The notes under the pieces: model-generated | Seen by the model: the letters and a program-made list of their open reading frames with translations, nothing else | Told to the model about the DNA's origin: nothing | Database searches by the model: none | In this document: piece after piece, positions 17,675 to 27,373 of the stretch | Layout: every line of letters starts with the position of its first letter | Position numbering within the stretch: the stretch's first letter is position 1 | Source: an uncultured Acetatifactor sp. | GTDB lineage: Bacteria > Bacillota > Clostridia > Lachnospirales > Lachnospiraceae | Length of the DNA stretch: 53,687 nucleotides | Assembly (NCBI GenBank): GCA_949840935.1 | Contig: CATKXX010000020.1 | Coordinates: forward strand, 1-53,687 | Reading direction: 5' to 3' | Program-made: the position numbers and the translations under genes

Positions 17675-19498
17675 ATGGAAAAAAAATTCTTTAACACTAT
17701 GAAAGCCTTCTGGGACAATAACAGCCGCCTCCGGGATTATCGGCCCTTTCCCGATATTGACGACAGAAAATCCTATGAAAATCTTCCTGCAGAGCTTCGC
17801 AGGGCTTTGATCGCAGAGGGGGAGAAGTATCTGGGCTATGAATATCCTGTGATACGCGCCACGGATTTTATGAATTTCAAGCGCACAGGAAACCGTGTGG
17901 ACTATGAAGCTCTTTATTTTGAGAGACGATATGCCCTGAATTCCCTGGTGGCTGCGGAATGCGCAGAGGATGAGGGCCGTTTCCTGGACGATATTGTCAA
18001 CGGGATCTTTGCCATCTGCGAGGAGAGCGCATGGCAGCTTCCGCCCCACAATTCTTATACACGCAATGCTCCCCAGGAAATCCTTCCGGACATTACCCGC
18101 CCGGTGATGGATCTGTTCGCCTGTGAAACAGGGGCACAGCTTGCCTGTATCCGTTATCTGTTAGGCAGTCGGCTGGATGTTGTAAGCCCCTTTATCAATA
18201 CCCGCATCGGCTGGGAATTAGAGCGGCGGATCCTGACTCCCTACATTCATCAACATTTCTGGTGGATGGGCAGGGATAATGAACCAATGAACAACTGGAC
18301 TCCCTGGTGTACCCAGAATGTGCTTCTGGCCGCTTTTCTGCACAGGGCGTTTCCCGAGGAGGAAAAAGCCATCACCCTGAAAGCGGCGGAGAGCCTTGAT
18401 TTCTTCCTGAAGGATTACGGAGAAGACGGCTGCTGCGACGAGGGAGCGCATTATTTCCGTCATGCGGGGCTGTGCCTGGATGGTGCCGCAGAGCTCCTGA
18501 ACCGGATTACGGAAGGGGCTTTCAATCATCTGTATGAATGGGATAAAATTAAAAATATTGCGTCCTACATCTCTAATGTACATGTGGCCGACAAGTATTA
18601 TATTAACTTCGCTGACTGCTCGCCTGTGGCCGGCCGGGCCGGAGTACGGGAATTTCTCTTTGGCAGGCGCACGGGACAGCCGGAGCTGATGCTCTTTGCG
18701 GCCAGGGATTTCAAGGCGGCAGAGGAGGATATCTTTGCCGATGAATCCAACCGGCTGAATCTCTTTTACCGGATGCAGACCATATTTCACTGCCAGGAGC
18801 TTATGGATTATGACACCTCCCAGGACTGTGCGAAAAAAGATATATACTATCCCAGCGTGGGATTATTTGTCTCCAGAAACGACACCTTCTGCCTGGCGGT
18901 GAAAGCGGGAGATAACGACGACAGCCATAATCACAACGACACTGGCAGCTTTACCCTCTACAAGAACGGAAAACCGCTGTTCGTGGATATCGGGGTGGAA
19001 AGCTACACGGCAAAAACCTTTTCTCCGCAGAGATATGAGATCTGGACCATGCAGTCCTGCTATCACAATCTGCCTACCATTGAAGGACTGGATCAGCATG
19101 ACGGTGCAGATTATCGCGCGGAGGACATAGAAACCAGCTTACATGAAACAAACAGCTGTATTTCTATGGAGCTGTCCGGCGCATACCCTTTTAAAATGTG
19201 TAAAAAGTACTATACGCGCAGGATGTTTTTTGATAAACTAAATAATAGGATTGTTTTGACGGATACTACGGACGCCGGGAACGTTATTCTGAATTTTATT
19301 ACCTATGAAAAGCCTGTTGTGGAAGAAAACCATATTACACTGGGCAGTCTGGCAGCCGCCAGGTTTTCGGGCGCGGATATTCTGTCAGTGGAGGCTCTGC
19401 CCATTCTTGACGCGAGGCTCCGCACCGCATGGGATCACGAGCTGTACCGCATCCGCCTTACCATGACAAATCCGGAATTTGTATTAGAAATAAAATAG
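17675..19498 (+). CDS. Heparinase II/III-like protein
   Basis: A 607-residue protein with the two-part architecture of heparinase II/III and alginate-lyase-like proteins. An alpha-helical toroid (about 1-330) has SAWQLPPHNSYTRNAP and WTPWCTQNVLLAAF. A beta-sandwich half follows, with GDNDDSHNHNDTGSFTLYKN (about 410-430), the His/Asn cluster typical of the family. No signal peptide is visible, so the substrate would be a cytoplasmic oligosaccharide. The start at 17675 gives a normal N terminus (AGG about nine bases upstream, a weak site); a GTG ten codons earlier lies in a hairpin. It follows the YesMN pair and precedes a PilZ gene by 13 bases. The polysaccharide cannot be told from sequence. 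Confidence 0.78.
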   Translation: MEKKFFNTMKAFWDNNSRLRDYRPFPDIDDRKSYENLPAELRRALIAEGEKYLGYEYPVIRATDFMNFKRTGNRVDYEALYFERRYALNSLVAAECAEDEGRFLDDIVNGIFAICEESAWQLPPHNSYTRNAPQEILPDITRPVMDLFACETGAQLACIRYLLGSRLDVVSPFINTRIGWELERRILTPYIHQHFWWMGRDNEPMNNWTPWCTQNVLLAAFLHRAFPEEEKAITLKAAESLDFFLKDYGEDGCCDEGAHYFRHAGLCLDGAAELLNRITEGAFNHLYEWDKIKNIASYISNVHVADKYYINFADCSPVAGRAGVREFLFGRRTGQPELMLFAARDFKAAEEDIFADESNRLNLFYRMQTIFHCQELMDYDTSQDCAKKDIYYPSVGLFVSRNDTFCLAVKAGDNDDSHNHNDTGSFTLYKNGKPLFVDIGVESYTAKTFSPQRYEIWTMQSCYHNLPTIEGLDQHDGADYRAEDIETSLHETNSCISMELSGAYPFKMCKKYYTRRMFFDKLNNRIVLTDTTDAGNVILNFITYEKPVVEENHITLGSLAAARFSGADILSVEALPILDARLRTAWDHELYRIRLTMTNPEFVLEIK

Positions 19499-19511
19499 AG
19501 GTTACAGGAAA

Positions 19512-20186
19512 ATGCGTATCGAAGAATTAAAACCAGGACAGGAGCTCACCCTGTTTGTAAGTGTCCATGGCAACTCCCTTGTATTCACCAGCAAGGTTCA
19601 GGAAGTCAATCGCAAAAGACATATGATCTTTGCGGACGCCGTGTTCCAGAACGGCAGGCCCATTTCCTTCCGGGGGAAGGGTGTCATACTGAATGTCCTC
19701 GCCGCCACAGGGGATGAGAAGCCCCATCTGTTTAAAAATGTGGCCAACACTCTTCTGAGGAGATCCGATGGCACACTCTGCTACAGCCTTACCACTATTG
19801 TAGAGAGTGTGGCTTATAACAGGAGAGAGAATTTCCGGTGTTATGTGGGCATTGAGACCTCCATCCAGGTAGGAACCAATCGTGCCGCCCATGAAGCCAT
19901 TATCCGTGATGTCAGCTCTAATGGTTTTGCGGTGGTCTGTAACCGCGATATCCGATTTCCGGCAGGAAGCCTGGTGCATGTAGTACTCAATGACCAGATT
20001 GACGGTTTCGGAGAAAAATATGTTTTCCACCTTTACGGCCTGGTGGCGAGGATTCAGGAATTAGAAAACGGCAGAATCATTTACGGCTGCCGTTTGAATA
20101 ACCATGTAGCCGGACTGGATTCTTACCTTATGAAGAAGGAACGCAACCGCCTGAAGAAAAGCAGCTACAGCAGTTACAGATATTAA
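19512..20186 (+). CDS. PilZ-domain protein (candidate c-di-GMP receptor)
   Basis: A 224-residue cytoplasmic protein with a YcgR-like N-terminal domain (about 1-105) and a C-terminal PilZ domain (about 110-205). Both c-di-GMP binding signatures are present: NRRENFR (R-x3-R) and DVSSNGFAV (D-x-S-x2-G). ACAGGAA lies just upstream. It follows the heparinase-like gene by 13 bases, probably in one transcript. YcgR-type proteins slow flagella or control surface traits on binding c-di-GMP. There are no flagellar genes in this window. Confidence 0.88.
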   Translation: MRIEELKPGQELTLFVSVHGNSLVFTSKVQEVNRKRHMIFADAVFQNGRPISFRGKGVILNVLAATGDEKPHLFKNVANTLLRRSDGTLCYSLTTIVESVAYNRRENFRCYVGIETSIQVGTNRAAHEAIIRDVSSNGFAVVCNRDIRFPAGSLVHVVLNDQIDGFGEKYVFHLYGLVARIQELENGRIIYGCRLNNHVAGLDSYLMKKERNRLKKSSYSSYRY

Positions 20187-20270
20187 CCGCGCGCACAAAC
20201 ATGCGTTATTTTAAAGAAAAAGCAGCTTTTGAGCGAGTGAAATGCGTATAAAATTAAATTATAGTTTAAC

Positions 20271-20423
20271 TCATGCCTGTAATTTTACGATTGTGTCATA
20301 TATTTTAATGGAAGCTTCCCTGTAGGCTACCACTATTCCGCTGCCGCTTTTGCCTGTAACTGCAATCCGCTCCTCTTTCGCAATCCCGATCCGCCGGTCG
20401 ATTACAAATAAATATCCTCCCAT
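20271..20423 (-). pseudogene. Possible remnant of a P-loop ATPase in a 327-base gap
   Basis: The stretch between the PilZ and FtsX genes has no full gene. A 50-codon minus-strand frame contains GIAKEERIAVTGKSGSG, which resembles the Walker A region of ABC-F proteins (ERIA-TGK-GSGKS), but the lysine and serine after GSG are missing and no other motif follows. GGAGG lies inside the frame, not before it. It is a short decayed fragment or a chance resemblance; I see nothing else in the gap. Confidence 0.2.
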
Positions 20424-20513
20424 ATAACGCAGTTATCAAAACAGGATTAAATAAATGAATCATATTGCGTATGATAAAGTGCATACACTGGCCGGGTTCC
20501 AAAATCGACTGCC

Positions 20514-23500
20514 TTAGTCCACACTTTTCAGCGACTCCGTCATACTGATCTTTTCCAGCTTCCCGCCCATCAGCAGGTTTACCGTCCAGGCAAACAGATA
20601 AGTGAGCACCGCGCTGTAAAGATAACTCACAGGCCTTACATGAATGTCAAAGGCAATCATATCAATATGGATCTCATTCATGACAAACAAATGGAGCAGA
20701 TGCCCCAGAGGCAGGCCCGCCGCGATTCCCATTGCCGCCAGCACCATATTCTCACGGAACACATAGGAGGAGGTCTCCCTCTTATGGAAACCCAATACTT
20801 TGATAGTGGCAATTTCCCGAATGCGCTCCGTAATATTGATATTAGTCAGATTGTACAATACAATGAAAGCCAGCCCCGCCGCACAGGCAATGACAAACAC
20901 CACGATCAGGTCGAGGCTGCGCATCATGCTGGAAAAGCGTTCCATGGTATCCTCATTCACTGTGACGCTGGATACATCCTCCCATTTCATCAGCGCCGCC
21001 GAAATCTGATGCGCATCTACATCTTCCGGAAGATTAAGATACAGATTTTTATATCCGGCCTCTCCGCCCGTCTGCTCCCGATAGGTTCCACTGCTCACAT
21101 ATGCATAATTATAAATGAAATTCTGATTGATACCGGACACTCTTGCAGTGATCGTCTGCATATCCTCATTTTGCAATGTGACAACATCCCCCACCCTGAT
21201 TCCGTAATCATTGGCAATCTTGTCGGTGATCACCAGCTCCCCCTCTCCGGGAAAGGGAACCTCCCTTTTGTCAGCCGTATGCAGATCCAGGAAAGGTGCC
21301 ATATCCGCATTGTCGTCAAAGACCAAAAGATTCACTGTCTTCCGGCCTTCCTTCGTCACAAGATCAAATGCCGTCTCACAGACCGGTACACACCGGCCCG
21401 TTCCCGTTCCGTCTGAAATGATTTCCTGCATTGCGTCAAGCGTTTTCTGAGATATTTCCTCGGAAAACAGCACATTCAGGTCATAAATCTGTATCTCCTC
21501 AAACTGCTGCACCGCCACATTGGCTATGGAATCCTTGATGCCAAAGCCAGTCACCAAAAGGGCGGTACACCCGCCAATCCCCATAACCATCATGATCAGG
21601 CGCTTTTTATACCGGAAAATATTCCGCACGGCCACCTTTCTGAGAAAGCCCAGGCGTTTCCAGACAAAAGTAATATGCTCCAGGAACACTCTTTTCCCTG
21701 CCTTAGGAGACTTGGGCCTCATCAGCTGCGCCGCCACCTCCTTAAGCTCCATGCGGCAGGACAGCCATGTCGTCCCCATGGAACAGAGAACGGACACCGC
21801 CAGGGAGATCACCGCCAGCCCCCAATCAAACACATAGACCAGGCGGTCTACGCGATACATGATTCCATAGGCCGTCCAGATGACCCTGGGGAACAGGTAA
21901 GTGCCTCCCGCATACCCGATGACGCAGCCCGTCACCGCAGCAGACCCGGAATAGAACATATACTTTGACATAATCTTTCCCTCGCTGTAGCCCAGCGCCT
22001 TGAGCACGCCAATCTGCGTCCTCTGCTCCTCCACCATACGGTTCATGGTGGTGATACACACCAGCGCCGCCACCAGGAAAAAGAAAATCGGGAAAACATT
22101 TGCAATCCCGTCCACAATAGCGGAATCATTTTCAAAGCAGACATAACCCACGTTGGTATCCCGCCCCAGCAGATAGCTCTCCGGGGCCTCCAGATCGGCT
22201 ATCTCCCGCTCCGCATCCGCAAGCTCCTGTTCCGCGTCCGCTATTTTCTCATGGAATTCCGCCAGGCCCTCCTCATACTCCGCAAGGCCCTCCTCGTACT
22301 CTGCCAGCCCGTCCTCATATTCCGCACGGCCCTCCAGAAGCTCCCGCTCCTTTTCCGCCAGGGTCTGTCTTGCATCCGCAAGCTCCTGTTCCGCATCCGC
22401 AAGCTGTCTTTTCCCGTCAGAAACCTGCTCCCTGGCGTCCGCAAGCGCCGTCCGGCCTTCCTCAAGCTCCCGTTCTCCCTCCATAAGCTGCTCGTGTCCG
22501 CTTTCAAGCTCCTGCCAGCCTGCCCGGATCTGCTCCTGCCCGGCAGAAAGCTCATTTTCATAAGCGGCAAGGGCGGCACGGCCTTCCGCAATGGCGGCCA
22601 TACCCGCCTGGATTTCCAGACGCTTCTGGTCAAGCTGCCCACGCGCCGCTGCAATTTCTTCCTCCGCCGCCGCGAGCTGTTCTTTCCCGGCCTGTAGCTG
22701 GGCAAGCAGCTCTGGGGGGATATTACCCTCGCCGTATAAATCCTCTAACGCCTGCTCCTGTCTCGCCAGCTCCTGCTGTTTGCGGGACAGCTCCTCCGCC
22801 TGGGATTCCAAAGCCGCCTCCGCTTCCGCCAACGCCTTTTCACCGGCAGACGCTTCTGCTTCCTTTGCATCTAAAACCGCCTTCTGCTCCGCCAGCCGGG
22901 CGCTTCCCTCCGCAAGCTCCCTTTCCGCCTGCTCCAGCTCACTTCTTCCCTCATCCCACTGCGCAAAGCCTTCCCTTAACGCCTTCTCACCCTTCTCTAT
23001 CTCCGCCTCAGCATCTGCAAGCTCCTGCTCACCCTCCGCAAGCTCCTTTTTCTTATCCTCCAAGGTTCTCCCGGCATCCGCAAGCTCCTCTCTGGCGTCC
23101 GCAAGCTGCCGCTGCCCGTCCTCCAGCTCTTCCCTGGCATCCGCAAGCTCCTGTTCCGCGTCTGTAAGCTCCTTCTCAGCGTCTACAAGCTCCTCCCTGG
23201 CGTCCGTCTTTTCTTCCTCGAATTCCACCCGGGCGTCCGCAAGTTCTTCCTCCGCTTCCCCAAGAATCCTCTGATACCGCATATCCGCAGCCTCCGAAGC
23301 GAATCCCTCCCAAAGGGCCTCCCTTGCATCCATAAAATTTTCATATTCGTCACTGTACAAGGGGAATTCTTCCGTAAACTTTACATAAATCTCCGTGTAA
23401 TAATCCACGTCAAACCCCTCGCAGGGCAGATAGAGATAACCGCTTACCTTTCCCGTTCCCAGGGATGTATTGCCCCGCTCATACTGGATATAGCTGGGGG

Positions 23501-24017
23501 ACTGTACTATGCCGGTAATCGTATATGCCCGGCAGGAAAAATGCTCCAAGTCCTCCTCATCATTATTTTCAGACAGCGTCAAGATCTCACCAATACTGTC
23601 CTGCGTAAAAAGGTTTGCGTCTGCCACACACTCATTGGAGCTTTCGGGCATCCGCCCCTTCAAAACCACCAGTTGATTCAGCTCCTCCGTTATGCTGTGA
23701 GCCCTCATCACGCTTTCATTGCCGGAGGCATCCTCACAGATAATGTCAAAGGTAACGGCTCCTTCCGCCCCGCGGACTTCCGGCCGACGCTGCAGCTGTT
23801 CCACATCCTCCTGCTCAAACCCCAGTGTGGAAAGAATTCTGTAGTCGTAAAATCCCTGCTTTTCCAGATATTTGCCCGTAGTCTCCACCATAGCGCTTCT
23901 GGTCACCTTAAGCCCTGCAAAAAAGCCCACTCCCATCGCCGCAATAGCCAGGATTGCCATAAACCGTCCAAAACTCTGTTTAATTTCCCGAAATGTAGAT
24001 TTCCATATCGTCTTCAT
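20514..24017 (-). CDS. FtsX-like ABC permease with long coiled-coil ectodomain
   Basis: A 1167-residue membrane protein. TM helix 1 (about 16-37) is followed by a MacB-type periplasmic part (about 40-240) and then an unbroken heptad coiled coil (about 245-610) built from units such as ELADARE, QLADARE and ELADAEA. An FtsX domain with three helices follows (about 640-780), then a second extracellular part (about 840-1010) and a final FtsX domain (about 1030-1160: AAGLAFIVLYNLTNINITER). The ATPase gene lies 15 bases upstream. The permease start has only a weak AGGG site. Members of this group are exporters or mechanotransmission systems acting on the cell envelope. The coil, roughly 50 nm if straight, could span the wall. 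Substrate unknown. Confidence 0.88.
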   Translation of the reverse strand: MKTIWKSTFREIKQSFGRFMAILAIAAMGVGFFAGLKVTRSAMVETTGKYLEKQGFYDYRILSTLGFEQEDVEQLQRRPEVRGAEGAVTFDIICEDASGNESVMRAHSITEELNQLVVLKGRMPESSNECVADANLFTQDSIGEILTLSENNDEEDLEHFSCRAYTITGIVQSPSYIQYERGNTSLGTGKVSGYLYLPCEGFDVDYYTEIYVKFTEEFPLYSDEYENFMDAREALWEGFASEAADMRYQRILGEAEEELADARVEFEEEKTDAREELVDAEKELTDAEQELADAREELEDGQRQLADAREELADAGRTLEDKKKELAEGEQELADAEAEIEKGEKALREGFAQWDEGRSELEQAERELAEGSARLAEQKAVLDAKEAEASAGEKALAEAEAALESQAEELSRKQQELARQEQALEDLYGEGNIPPELLAQLQAGKEQLAAAEEEIAAARGQLDQKRLEIQAGMAAIAEGRAALAAYENELSAGQEQIRAGWQELESGHEQLMEGERELEEGRTALADAREQVSDGKRQLADAEQELADARQTLAEKERELLEGRAEYEDGLAEYEEGLAEYEEGLAEFHEKIADAEQELADAEREIADLEAPESYLLGRDTNVGYVCFENDSAIVDGIANVFPIFFFLVAALVCITTMNRMVEEQRTQIGVLKALGYSEGKIMSKYMFYSGSAAVTGCVIGYAGGTYLFPRVIWTAYGIMYRVDRLVYVFDWGLAVISLAVSVLCSMGTTWLSCRMELKEVAAQLMRPKSPKAGKRVFLEHITFVWKRLGFLRKVAVRNIFRYKKRLIMMVMGIGGCTALLVTGFGIKDSIANVAVQQFEEIQIYDLNVLFSEEISQKTLDAMQEIISDGTGTGRCVPVCETAFDLVTKEGRKTVNLLVFDDNADMAPFLDLHTADKREVPFPGEGELVITDKIANDYGIRVGDVVTLQNEDMQTITARVSGINQNFIYNYAYVSSGTYREQTGGEAGYKNLYLNLPEDVDAHQISAALMKWEDVSSVTVNEDTMERFSSMMRSLDLIVVFVIACAAGLAFIVLYNLTNINITERIREIATIKVLGFHKRETSSYVFRENMVLAAMGIAAGLPLGHLLHLFVMNEIHIDMIAFDIHVRPVSYLYSAVLTYLFAWTVNLLMGGKLEKISMTESLKSVD

Positions 24018-24032
24018 TTAAACCCTGCGATC

Positions 24033-24737
24033 TTACCATTCAATATCTTCTATGTCTACGATCCTGTCATTCTCCACCATACTGACCACCGTTCCATTCT
24101 TCACGGTGATGACCCTGTCCGCCATGGCCGTCAGGGCCTGATTATGGGTGATGACCACCACTGTCCTCCCCTTTTGCCTGCAGGTGTCCTGCAGCAGCTT
24201 CAGCACAGCCTTTCCGGTATTATAGTCCAGCGCTCCCGTGGGCTCGTCGCAGAGCAGGAGCTTCGGATTCTTTGCCAGGGCCCTGGCGATGGCAACCCTC
24301 TGCTGTTCCCCTCCGGAAAGCTGGGCGGGAAAATTGTTCATCCTATCCTGCAGTCCCACCTCACTGAGCACCAGCCCGGCGTCCAGCGGCTCCTTACAGA
24401 TCTGGGCCGCAAGCTCTACATTTTCATAAGCAGTCAGATTCTGTACCAGATTGTAAAACTGAAATACAAATCCGATATCATATCGGCGGTAATCCGTAAG
24501 CTGCCTTCTGTTATAGGCTGATACCTCCTGCCCGTCCAGTATGACGCGCCCGTCCGTCAGGGTATCCATACCACCCAGGATGTTCAGTATCGTAGTCTTT
24601 CCCGCTCCGGAGGCTCCCACGATCACACAGAACTCTCCCTGCCTAATCTCAAAATTAACATTTTGAAGAGCCGTAATCTCTACCTCGCCCGTACGGTATA
24701 CTTTTTTCACATTCTCAAAGGTCACAAATGCACTCAT
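24033..24737 (-). CDS. ABC transporter ATP-binding protein (MacB/LolD type)
   Basis: A 234-residue ATPase with Walker [10 protein letters not shown] (41-49), Q loop FVFQFYNLV, signature [15 protein letters not shown], Walker [13 protein letters not shown] and H loop VVITHNQ. The start at 24737 matches the family N terminus ([15 protein letters not shown]). An in-frame extension to 24833 looks unlike the family. It is the first gene of a two-gene operon with the FtsX-like permease. Confidence 0.93.
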   Translation of the reverse strand: MSAFVTFENVKKVYRTGEVEITALQNVNFEIRQGEFCVIVGASGAGKTTILNILGGMDTLTDGRVILDGQEVSAYNRRQLTDYRRYDIGFVFQFYNLVQNLTAYENVELAAQICKEPLDAGLVLSEVGLQDRMNNFPAQLSGGEQQRVAIARALAKNPKLLLCDEPTGALDYNTGKAVLKLLQDTCRQKGRTVVVITHNQALTAMADRVITVKNGTVVSMVENDRIVDIEDIEW

Positions 24738-24875
24738 ACTGAAATCCGCCGCCTTTCTGCCGCATACTTTACCAATATATCCCCGTATACAGCATATTTC
24801 TAAGTATAACACATGTTCAGCCACAGCATTCACAGCCAGGCAGGCAATCCCCCGACGATGTCAGAAACCTTCCCG

Positions 24876-25967
24876 TCAGGATTCTGATATTGTCATTCCT
24901 TCTATCACATTCACCAACATATTACGATATTCCTCCTGCAGGGAAAATCTGTCCTTTATCCCCTCTGTAATATAGATACTTCCATCCTCTGTGATCAATA
25001 TCATATCAAAATCCTGATTTTGCTGCCAGTAATCCTTTGCACCCTCCAACCCCATTACAAAAAGAGCCGTGGAAAGAGCATCACACAGCTTCCCCTCCCC
25101 GGCTATGACCGACACCGATGCAAGCCCATTATCCACGGGATATCCCGTAGCAGGATCAATAATATGCCCATATCTTTTGCCGTCCGCACCGATAAAATAC
25201 CGCTCATAGCTGCCGGATGTGACCACCGCCTCCTCCGATATCTTTATCACCCCCAGCACCCCTCCCGAAAAAGGATCCTTCAATCCAACGCGCCAGCCGC
25301 TGCCATCCGGCCTTGTACCGACTGCCTGGATATTTCCTCCTATGTCCAATAAAGCGGACTCTATTCCACTCTCCTTTAATACCTGTACGACCTCATCCCC
25401 TGCAAAACCCTTTCCCACAGAGCCCAGATCCAGCATGCACCCTTCTTCCAGACAAACGCTTCCGCCTTCCATCTGTACCTTCTCATAACCGACACTTTTC
25501 AGAAGCTCCGCAATTTCCTGTGCGGATGGTTCCCGGTTTTCCCCCGTGGTAAATCCCCACGCCGACAGCACGGGATAGATGGTGGGCTCCAGAGCCCCTC
25601 CCGTCTCTTCCGCCATATCCAGTACAAAATCAATCAGCTCAAAAGTCTTCTCATCCACCACCACAGGCTCTCCTCCGCTGTGGTTGGCCGCATAGATATC
25701 GCTGCCGGTGTCCGTGACAGACCACAGTCCTTCCAGCTCCTTGATCTGGCCTTCCGCCTGTTTCAGCGCTGTATCTGCGTTAGCGCCGTATATGGTAAAC
25801 GTCATATAAGTATCCATGGCAAAAAAGGATTCGGAATAAACCTCCGCCTGTCCGCCCTGCAGCCCGGAACAGGCAGCCAGGCCAAAAACCGCCACAGGCA
25901 GAGCGACCGCTGCCGCCGCCAATCTCAAATTCATATTCCCTGCCATTCTAAACGATCTTACCTTCAT
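24876..25967 (-). CDS. apbE: FAD:protein FMN transferase (ApbE), lipoprotein
   Basis: A surface lipoprotein (363 residues from the chosen start) with signal peptide and lipobox LAAC (Cys33). ApbE covalently attaches FMN to Thr/Ser of extracytoplasmic flavoproteins such as RnfG/NqrC or flavin-based reductases. Visible motifs are FAMDTYM near the N terminus, DLGSVGKGFAGD (FAD/Mg site), DIGGNIQAVG, TSGSYERYF and HIIDPATGYP. The start is uncertain: ATGs at 25967, 25946 and 25934 all keep the signal peptide. No target protein with an FMN site is visible nearby. The gene lies after the terminator of the sensor operon and is probably separate from it. Confidence 0.88.
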   Translation of the reverse strand: MKVRSFRMAGNMNLRLAAAAVALPVAVFGLAACSGLQGGQAEVYSESFFAMDTYMTFTIYGANADTALKQAEGQIKELEGLWSVTDTGSDIYAANHSGGEPVVVDEKTFELIDFVLDMAEETGGALEPTIYPVLSAWGFTTGENREPSAQEIAELLKSVGYEKVQMEGGSVCLEEGCMLDLGSVGKGFAGDEVVQVLKESGIESALLDIGGNIQAVGTRPDGSGWRVGLKDPFSGGVLGVIKISEEAVVTSGSYERYFIGADGKRYGHIIDPATGYPVDNGLASVSVIAGEGKLCDALSTALFVMGLEGAKDYWQQNQDFDMILITEDGSIYITEGIKDRFSLQEEYRNMLVNVIEGMTISES

Positions 25968-26060
25968 ATTCCATACATTTGTCCTCATAGTCCTGTTCAG
26001 ATCCCCGGATTCACCCACAGCAGCACCCGGAGCCTTCTCCAACGCCGGGTCTTAGCTTTA

Positions 26061-26090
26061 GAAAACAGGCGCCTCTTAAGAAAGCGCCTG
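26061..26090 (-). terminator. Terminator of the kinase-CheX operon
   Basis: On the minus strand CAGGCGC and GCGCCTG form a perfect 7-bp stem, followed by TTTTC. The stop codon of the last response regulator gene lies in the loop. Confidence 0.7.
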
Positions 26091-26438
26091 GTCAAATACC
26101 CGTATCAGCTGTTCCTGATGAAAAGGCTTATCCACAAAACCTCTGGTGCCTATGGCTTTGGCCCTCTCATAAGTGTCCCCATATGCAAGGGATGAAATCA
26201 TGACTATCCTGGCATCCGGATGTTCCTTCAAGATAAGCTCAGATGCATCCAACCCATCCATCCCCTGCATGATGATATCCATAGTCACCAGATCGGGCTT
26301 TACTTCATCATACCTGGCAATCGCATCTTCCCCGCTCCTGCAGTATTCCACAATCTCGTAATCCGTTCCCGCCAATATATCGCCCAATTGAACCCGAACC
26401 AGCCGGGAATCATCCACCACCATAATCCGTTTCCTCAT
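26076..26438 (-). CDS. Single-domain response regulator (CheY-like)
   Basis: A 120-residue stand-alone receiver with the acidic pair in IMVVDDS, phospho-acceptor Asp54 in LVTMDIIMQGMDG, Ser in VMISSLAYG and the conserved Lys in GFVDKPF. GGAGG lies six bases before the ATG at 26438 and overlaps the end of the cheX-like gene, which ends one base upstream, so translation is probably coupled. With no output domain it should act by protein contact, like CheY. The CheX-like neighbour is the natural phosphatase for it. Confidence 0.92.
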   Translation of the reverse strand: MRKRIMVVDDSRLVRVQLGDILAGTDYEIVEYCRSGEDAIARYDEVKPDLVTMDIIMQGMDGLDASELILKEHPDARIVMISSLAYGDTYERAKAIGTRGFVDKPFHQEQLIRVFDQALS

Positions 26439-26439
26439 T

Positions 26440-26940
26440 TTAATCCTCCATGTCTGGTCTCGTCCGCAGCAGCCTGCCCTCGTCGGAACAGGGTACATGA
26501 TGAATCAGCTGTGCGCCTTCACAGTATTCGTCAGAATAGGTAAGCACAAATTGTATCTCCTGCCCTTCCGGTTCATAACGTCCATGATAAAATACAGGCG
26601 GACCAAAATGAGCCGGAACCTGCGTCGCGTGGAACATGGCTCCGGTTATTCTGCCACAAATTACATTAAAGTATTCCTTACTGAATTCCTCCAGCTCATC
26701 GGCATTAACCGTTTCCTCATGAAAGGAATTACAGGCCATACGGTACAGCAGCGCGGTATCTGCGCAAAGGGTAAGGCTTGTATGGAAACCTCTGTCAAAA
26801 GTGATCTGAACCGTACAAAGATCCTCTCCGGGCGACTGCTCTCCCTGGCGCAGACGCACGCCAGCGGTACACTCCGTCACGTCCTGAACCGCCTGATCCA
26901 GTATCCGTTCAAGCTCCTCCTTCGACATAGCGTTGTTCAT
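26440..26940 (-). CDS. CheX-like CheY-phosphatase domain protein
   Basis: A 166-residue protein that fits the CheC/CheX/FliY phosphatase group. The helix EFSKEYFNVICGRITGAMF (about 85-103) matches the E-x2-N active-site pattern, in which Glu and Asn position water to dephosphorylate CheY. Beta strands with FHTSLTLCADTAL precede it. It sits between two receiver-only proteins and downstream of a hybrid kinase, so it probably resets one of them. No chemoreceptor or CheA gene is present, so this is a relay outside standard chemotaxis. Confidence 0.75.
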   Translation of the reverse strand: MNNAMSKEELERILDQAVQDVTECTAGVRLRQGEQSPGEDLCTVQITFDRGFHTSLTLCADTALLYRMACNSFHEETVNADELEEFSKEYFNVICGRITGAMFHATQVPAHFGPPVFYHGRYEPEGQEIQFVLTYSDEYCEGAQLIHHVPCSDEGRLLRTRPDMED

Positions 26941-26959
26941 CCCGTTTCCCCTTCCCTTC

Positions 26960-27373
26960 TCATGGTTCTGTGTGTTTCTGGCTCTCCAGCTGAAAAGCCC
27001 GGCGGATTCTTTTCAGCAGCTCAGTGGAGGAAAAGGGCTTCAGTATATAATCACAGACTCCCAGCTTAGCGCTCTCCATAACAGTCTCCTTATCCTCCAC
27101 ACCGGTCAGCATGATCACCGGTATGTCCTCCATATCCTTCATGGCGCGTATCTCCTGCAGTGTCTTGATTCCGTCCATAGGAGACATCTGAATGTCCAGC
27201 AGAATAAGATCCGGTTTCCTCTCTTTAAGGCATTTCAAAGCCCGCACACCCGAATTGACAGTAATCACTTCAAAATCATTCTTCAGTGCGTCCGAAATCC
27301 TCGTTAACACAATCGCCGTATCATCCACCGCTAAAATGCATTCTCTCGTATTTCCGCCTTGTCCCTGACTCAT
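26960..27373 (-). CDS. Single-domain response regulator
   Basis: A 137-residue receiver with ILAVDDT, phospho-acceptor Asp60 in LILLDIQMSPMDG, Thr in VIMLTGVED and Lys in YILKPF, then a short C-terminal tail. The start overlaps the kinase stop by ATGA, with AGGAGGAAG about nine bases upstream inside the kinase gene. Co-production with the hybrid kinase suggests that it receives phosphate through the kinase Hpt domain. Confidence 0.92.
   Translation of the reverse strand: MSQGQGGNTRECILAVDDTAIVLTRISDALKNDFEVITVNSGVRALKCLKERKPDLILLDIQMSPMDGIKTLQEIRAMKDMEDIPVIMLTGVEDKETVMESAKLGVCDYILKPFSSTELLKRIRRAFQLESQKHTEP

Noticed and set aside
17645..17677. GTG at 17645 as the start of the heparinase-like gene
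   Set aside because: It is buried in a perfect hairpin without a ribosome site, and the ATG at 17675 gives a more natural N terminus.
22200..23240. Repetitive DNA as a satellite or mobile repeat
   Set aside because: The repetition follows the heptads of the coiled coil and stays in frame throughout.
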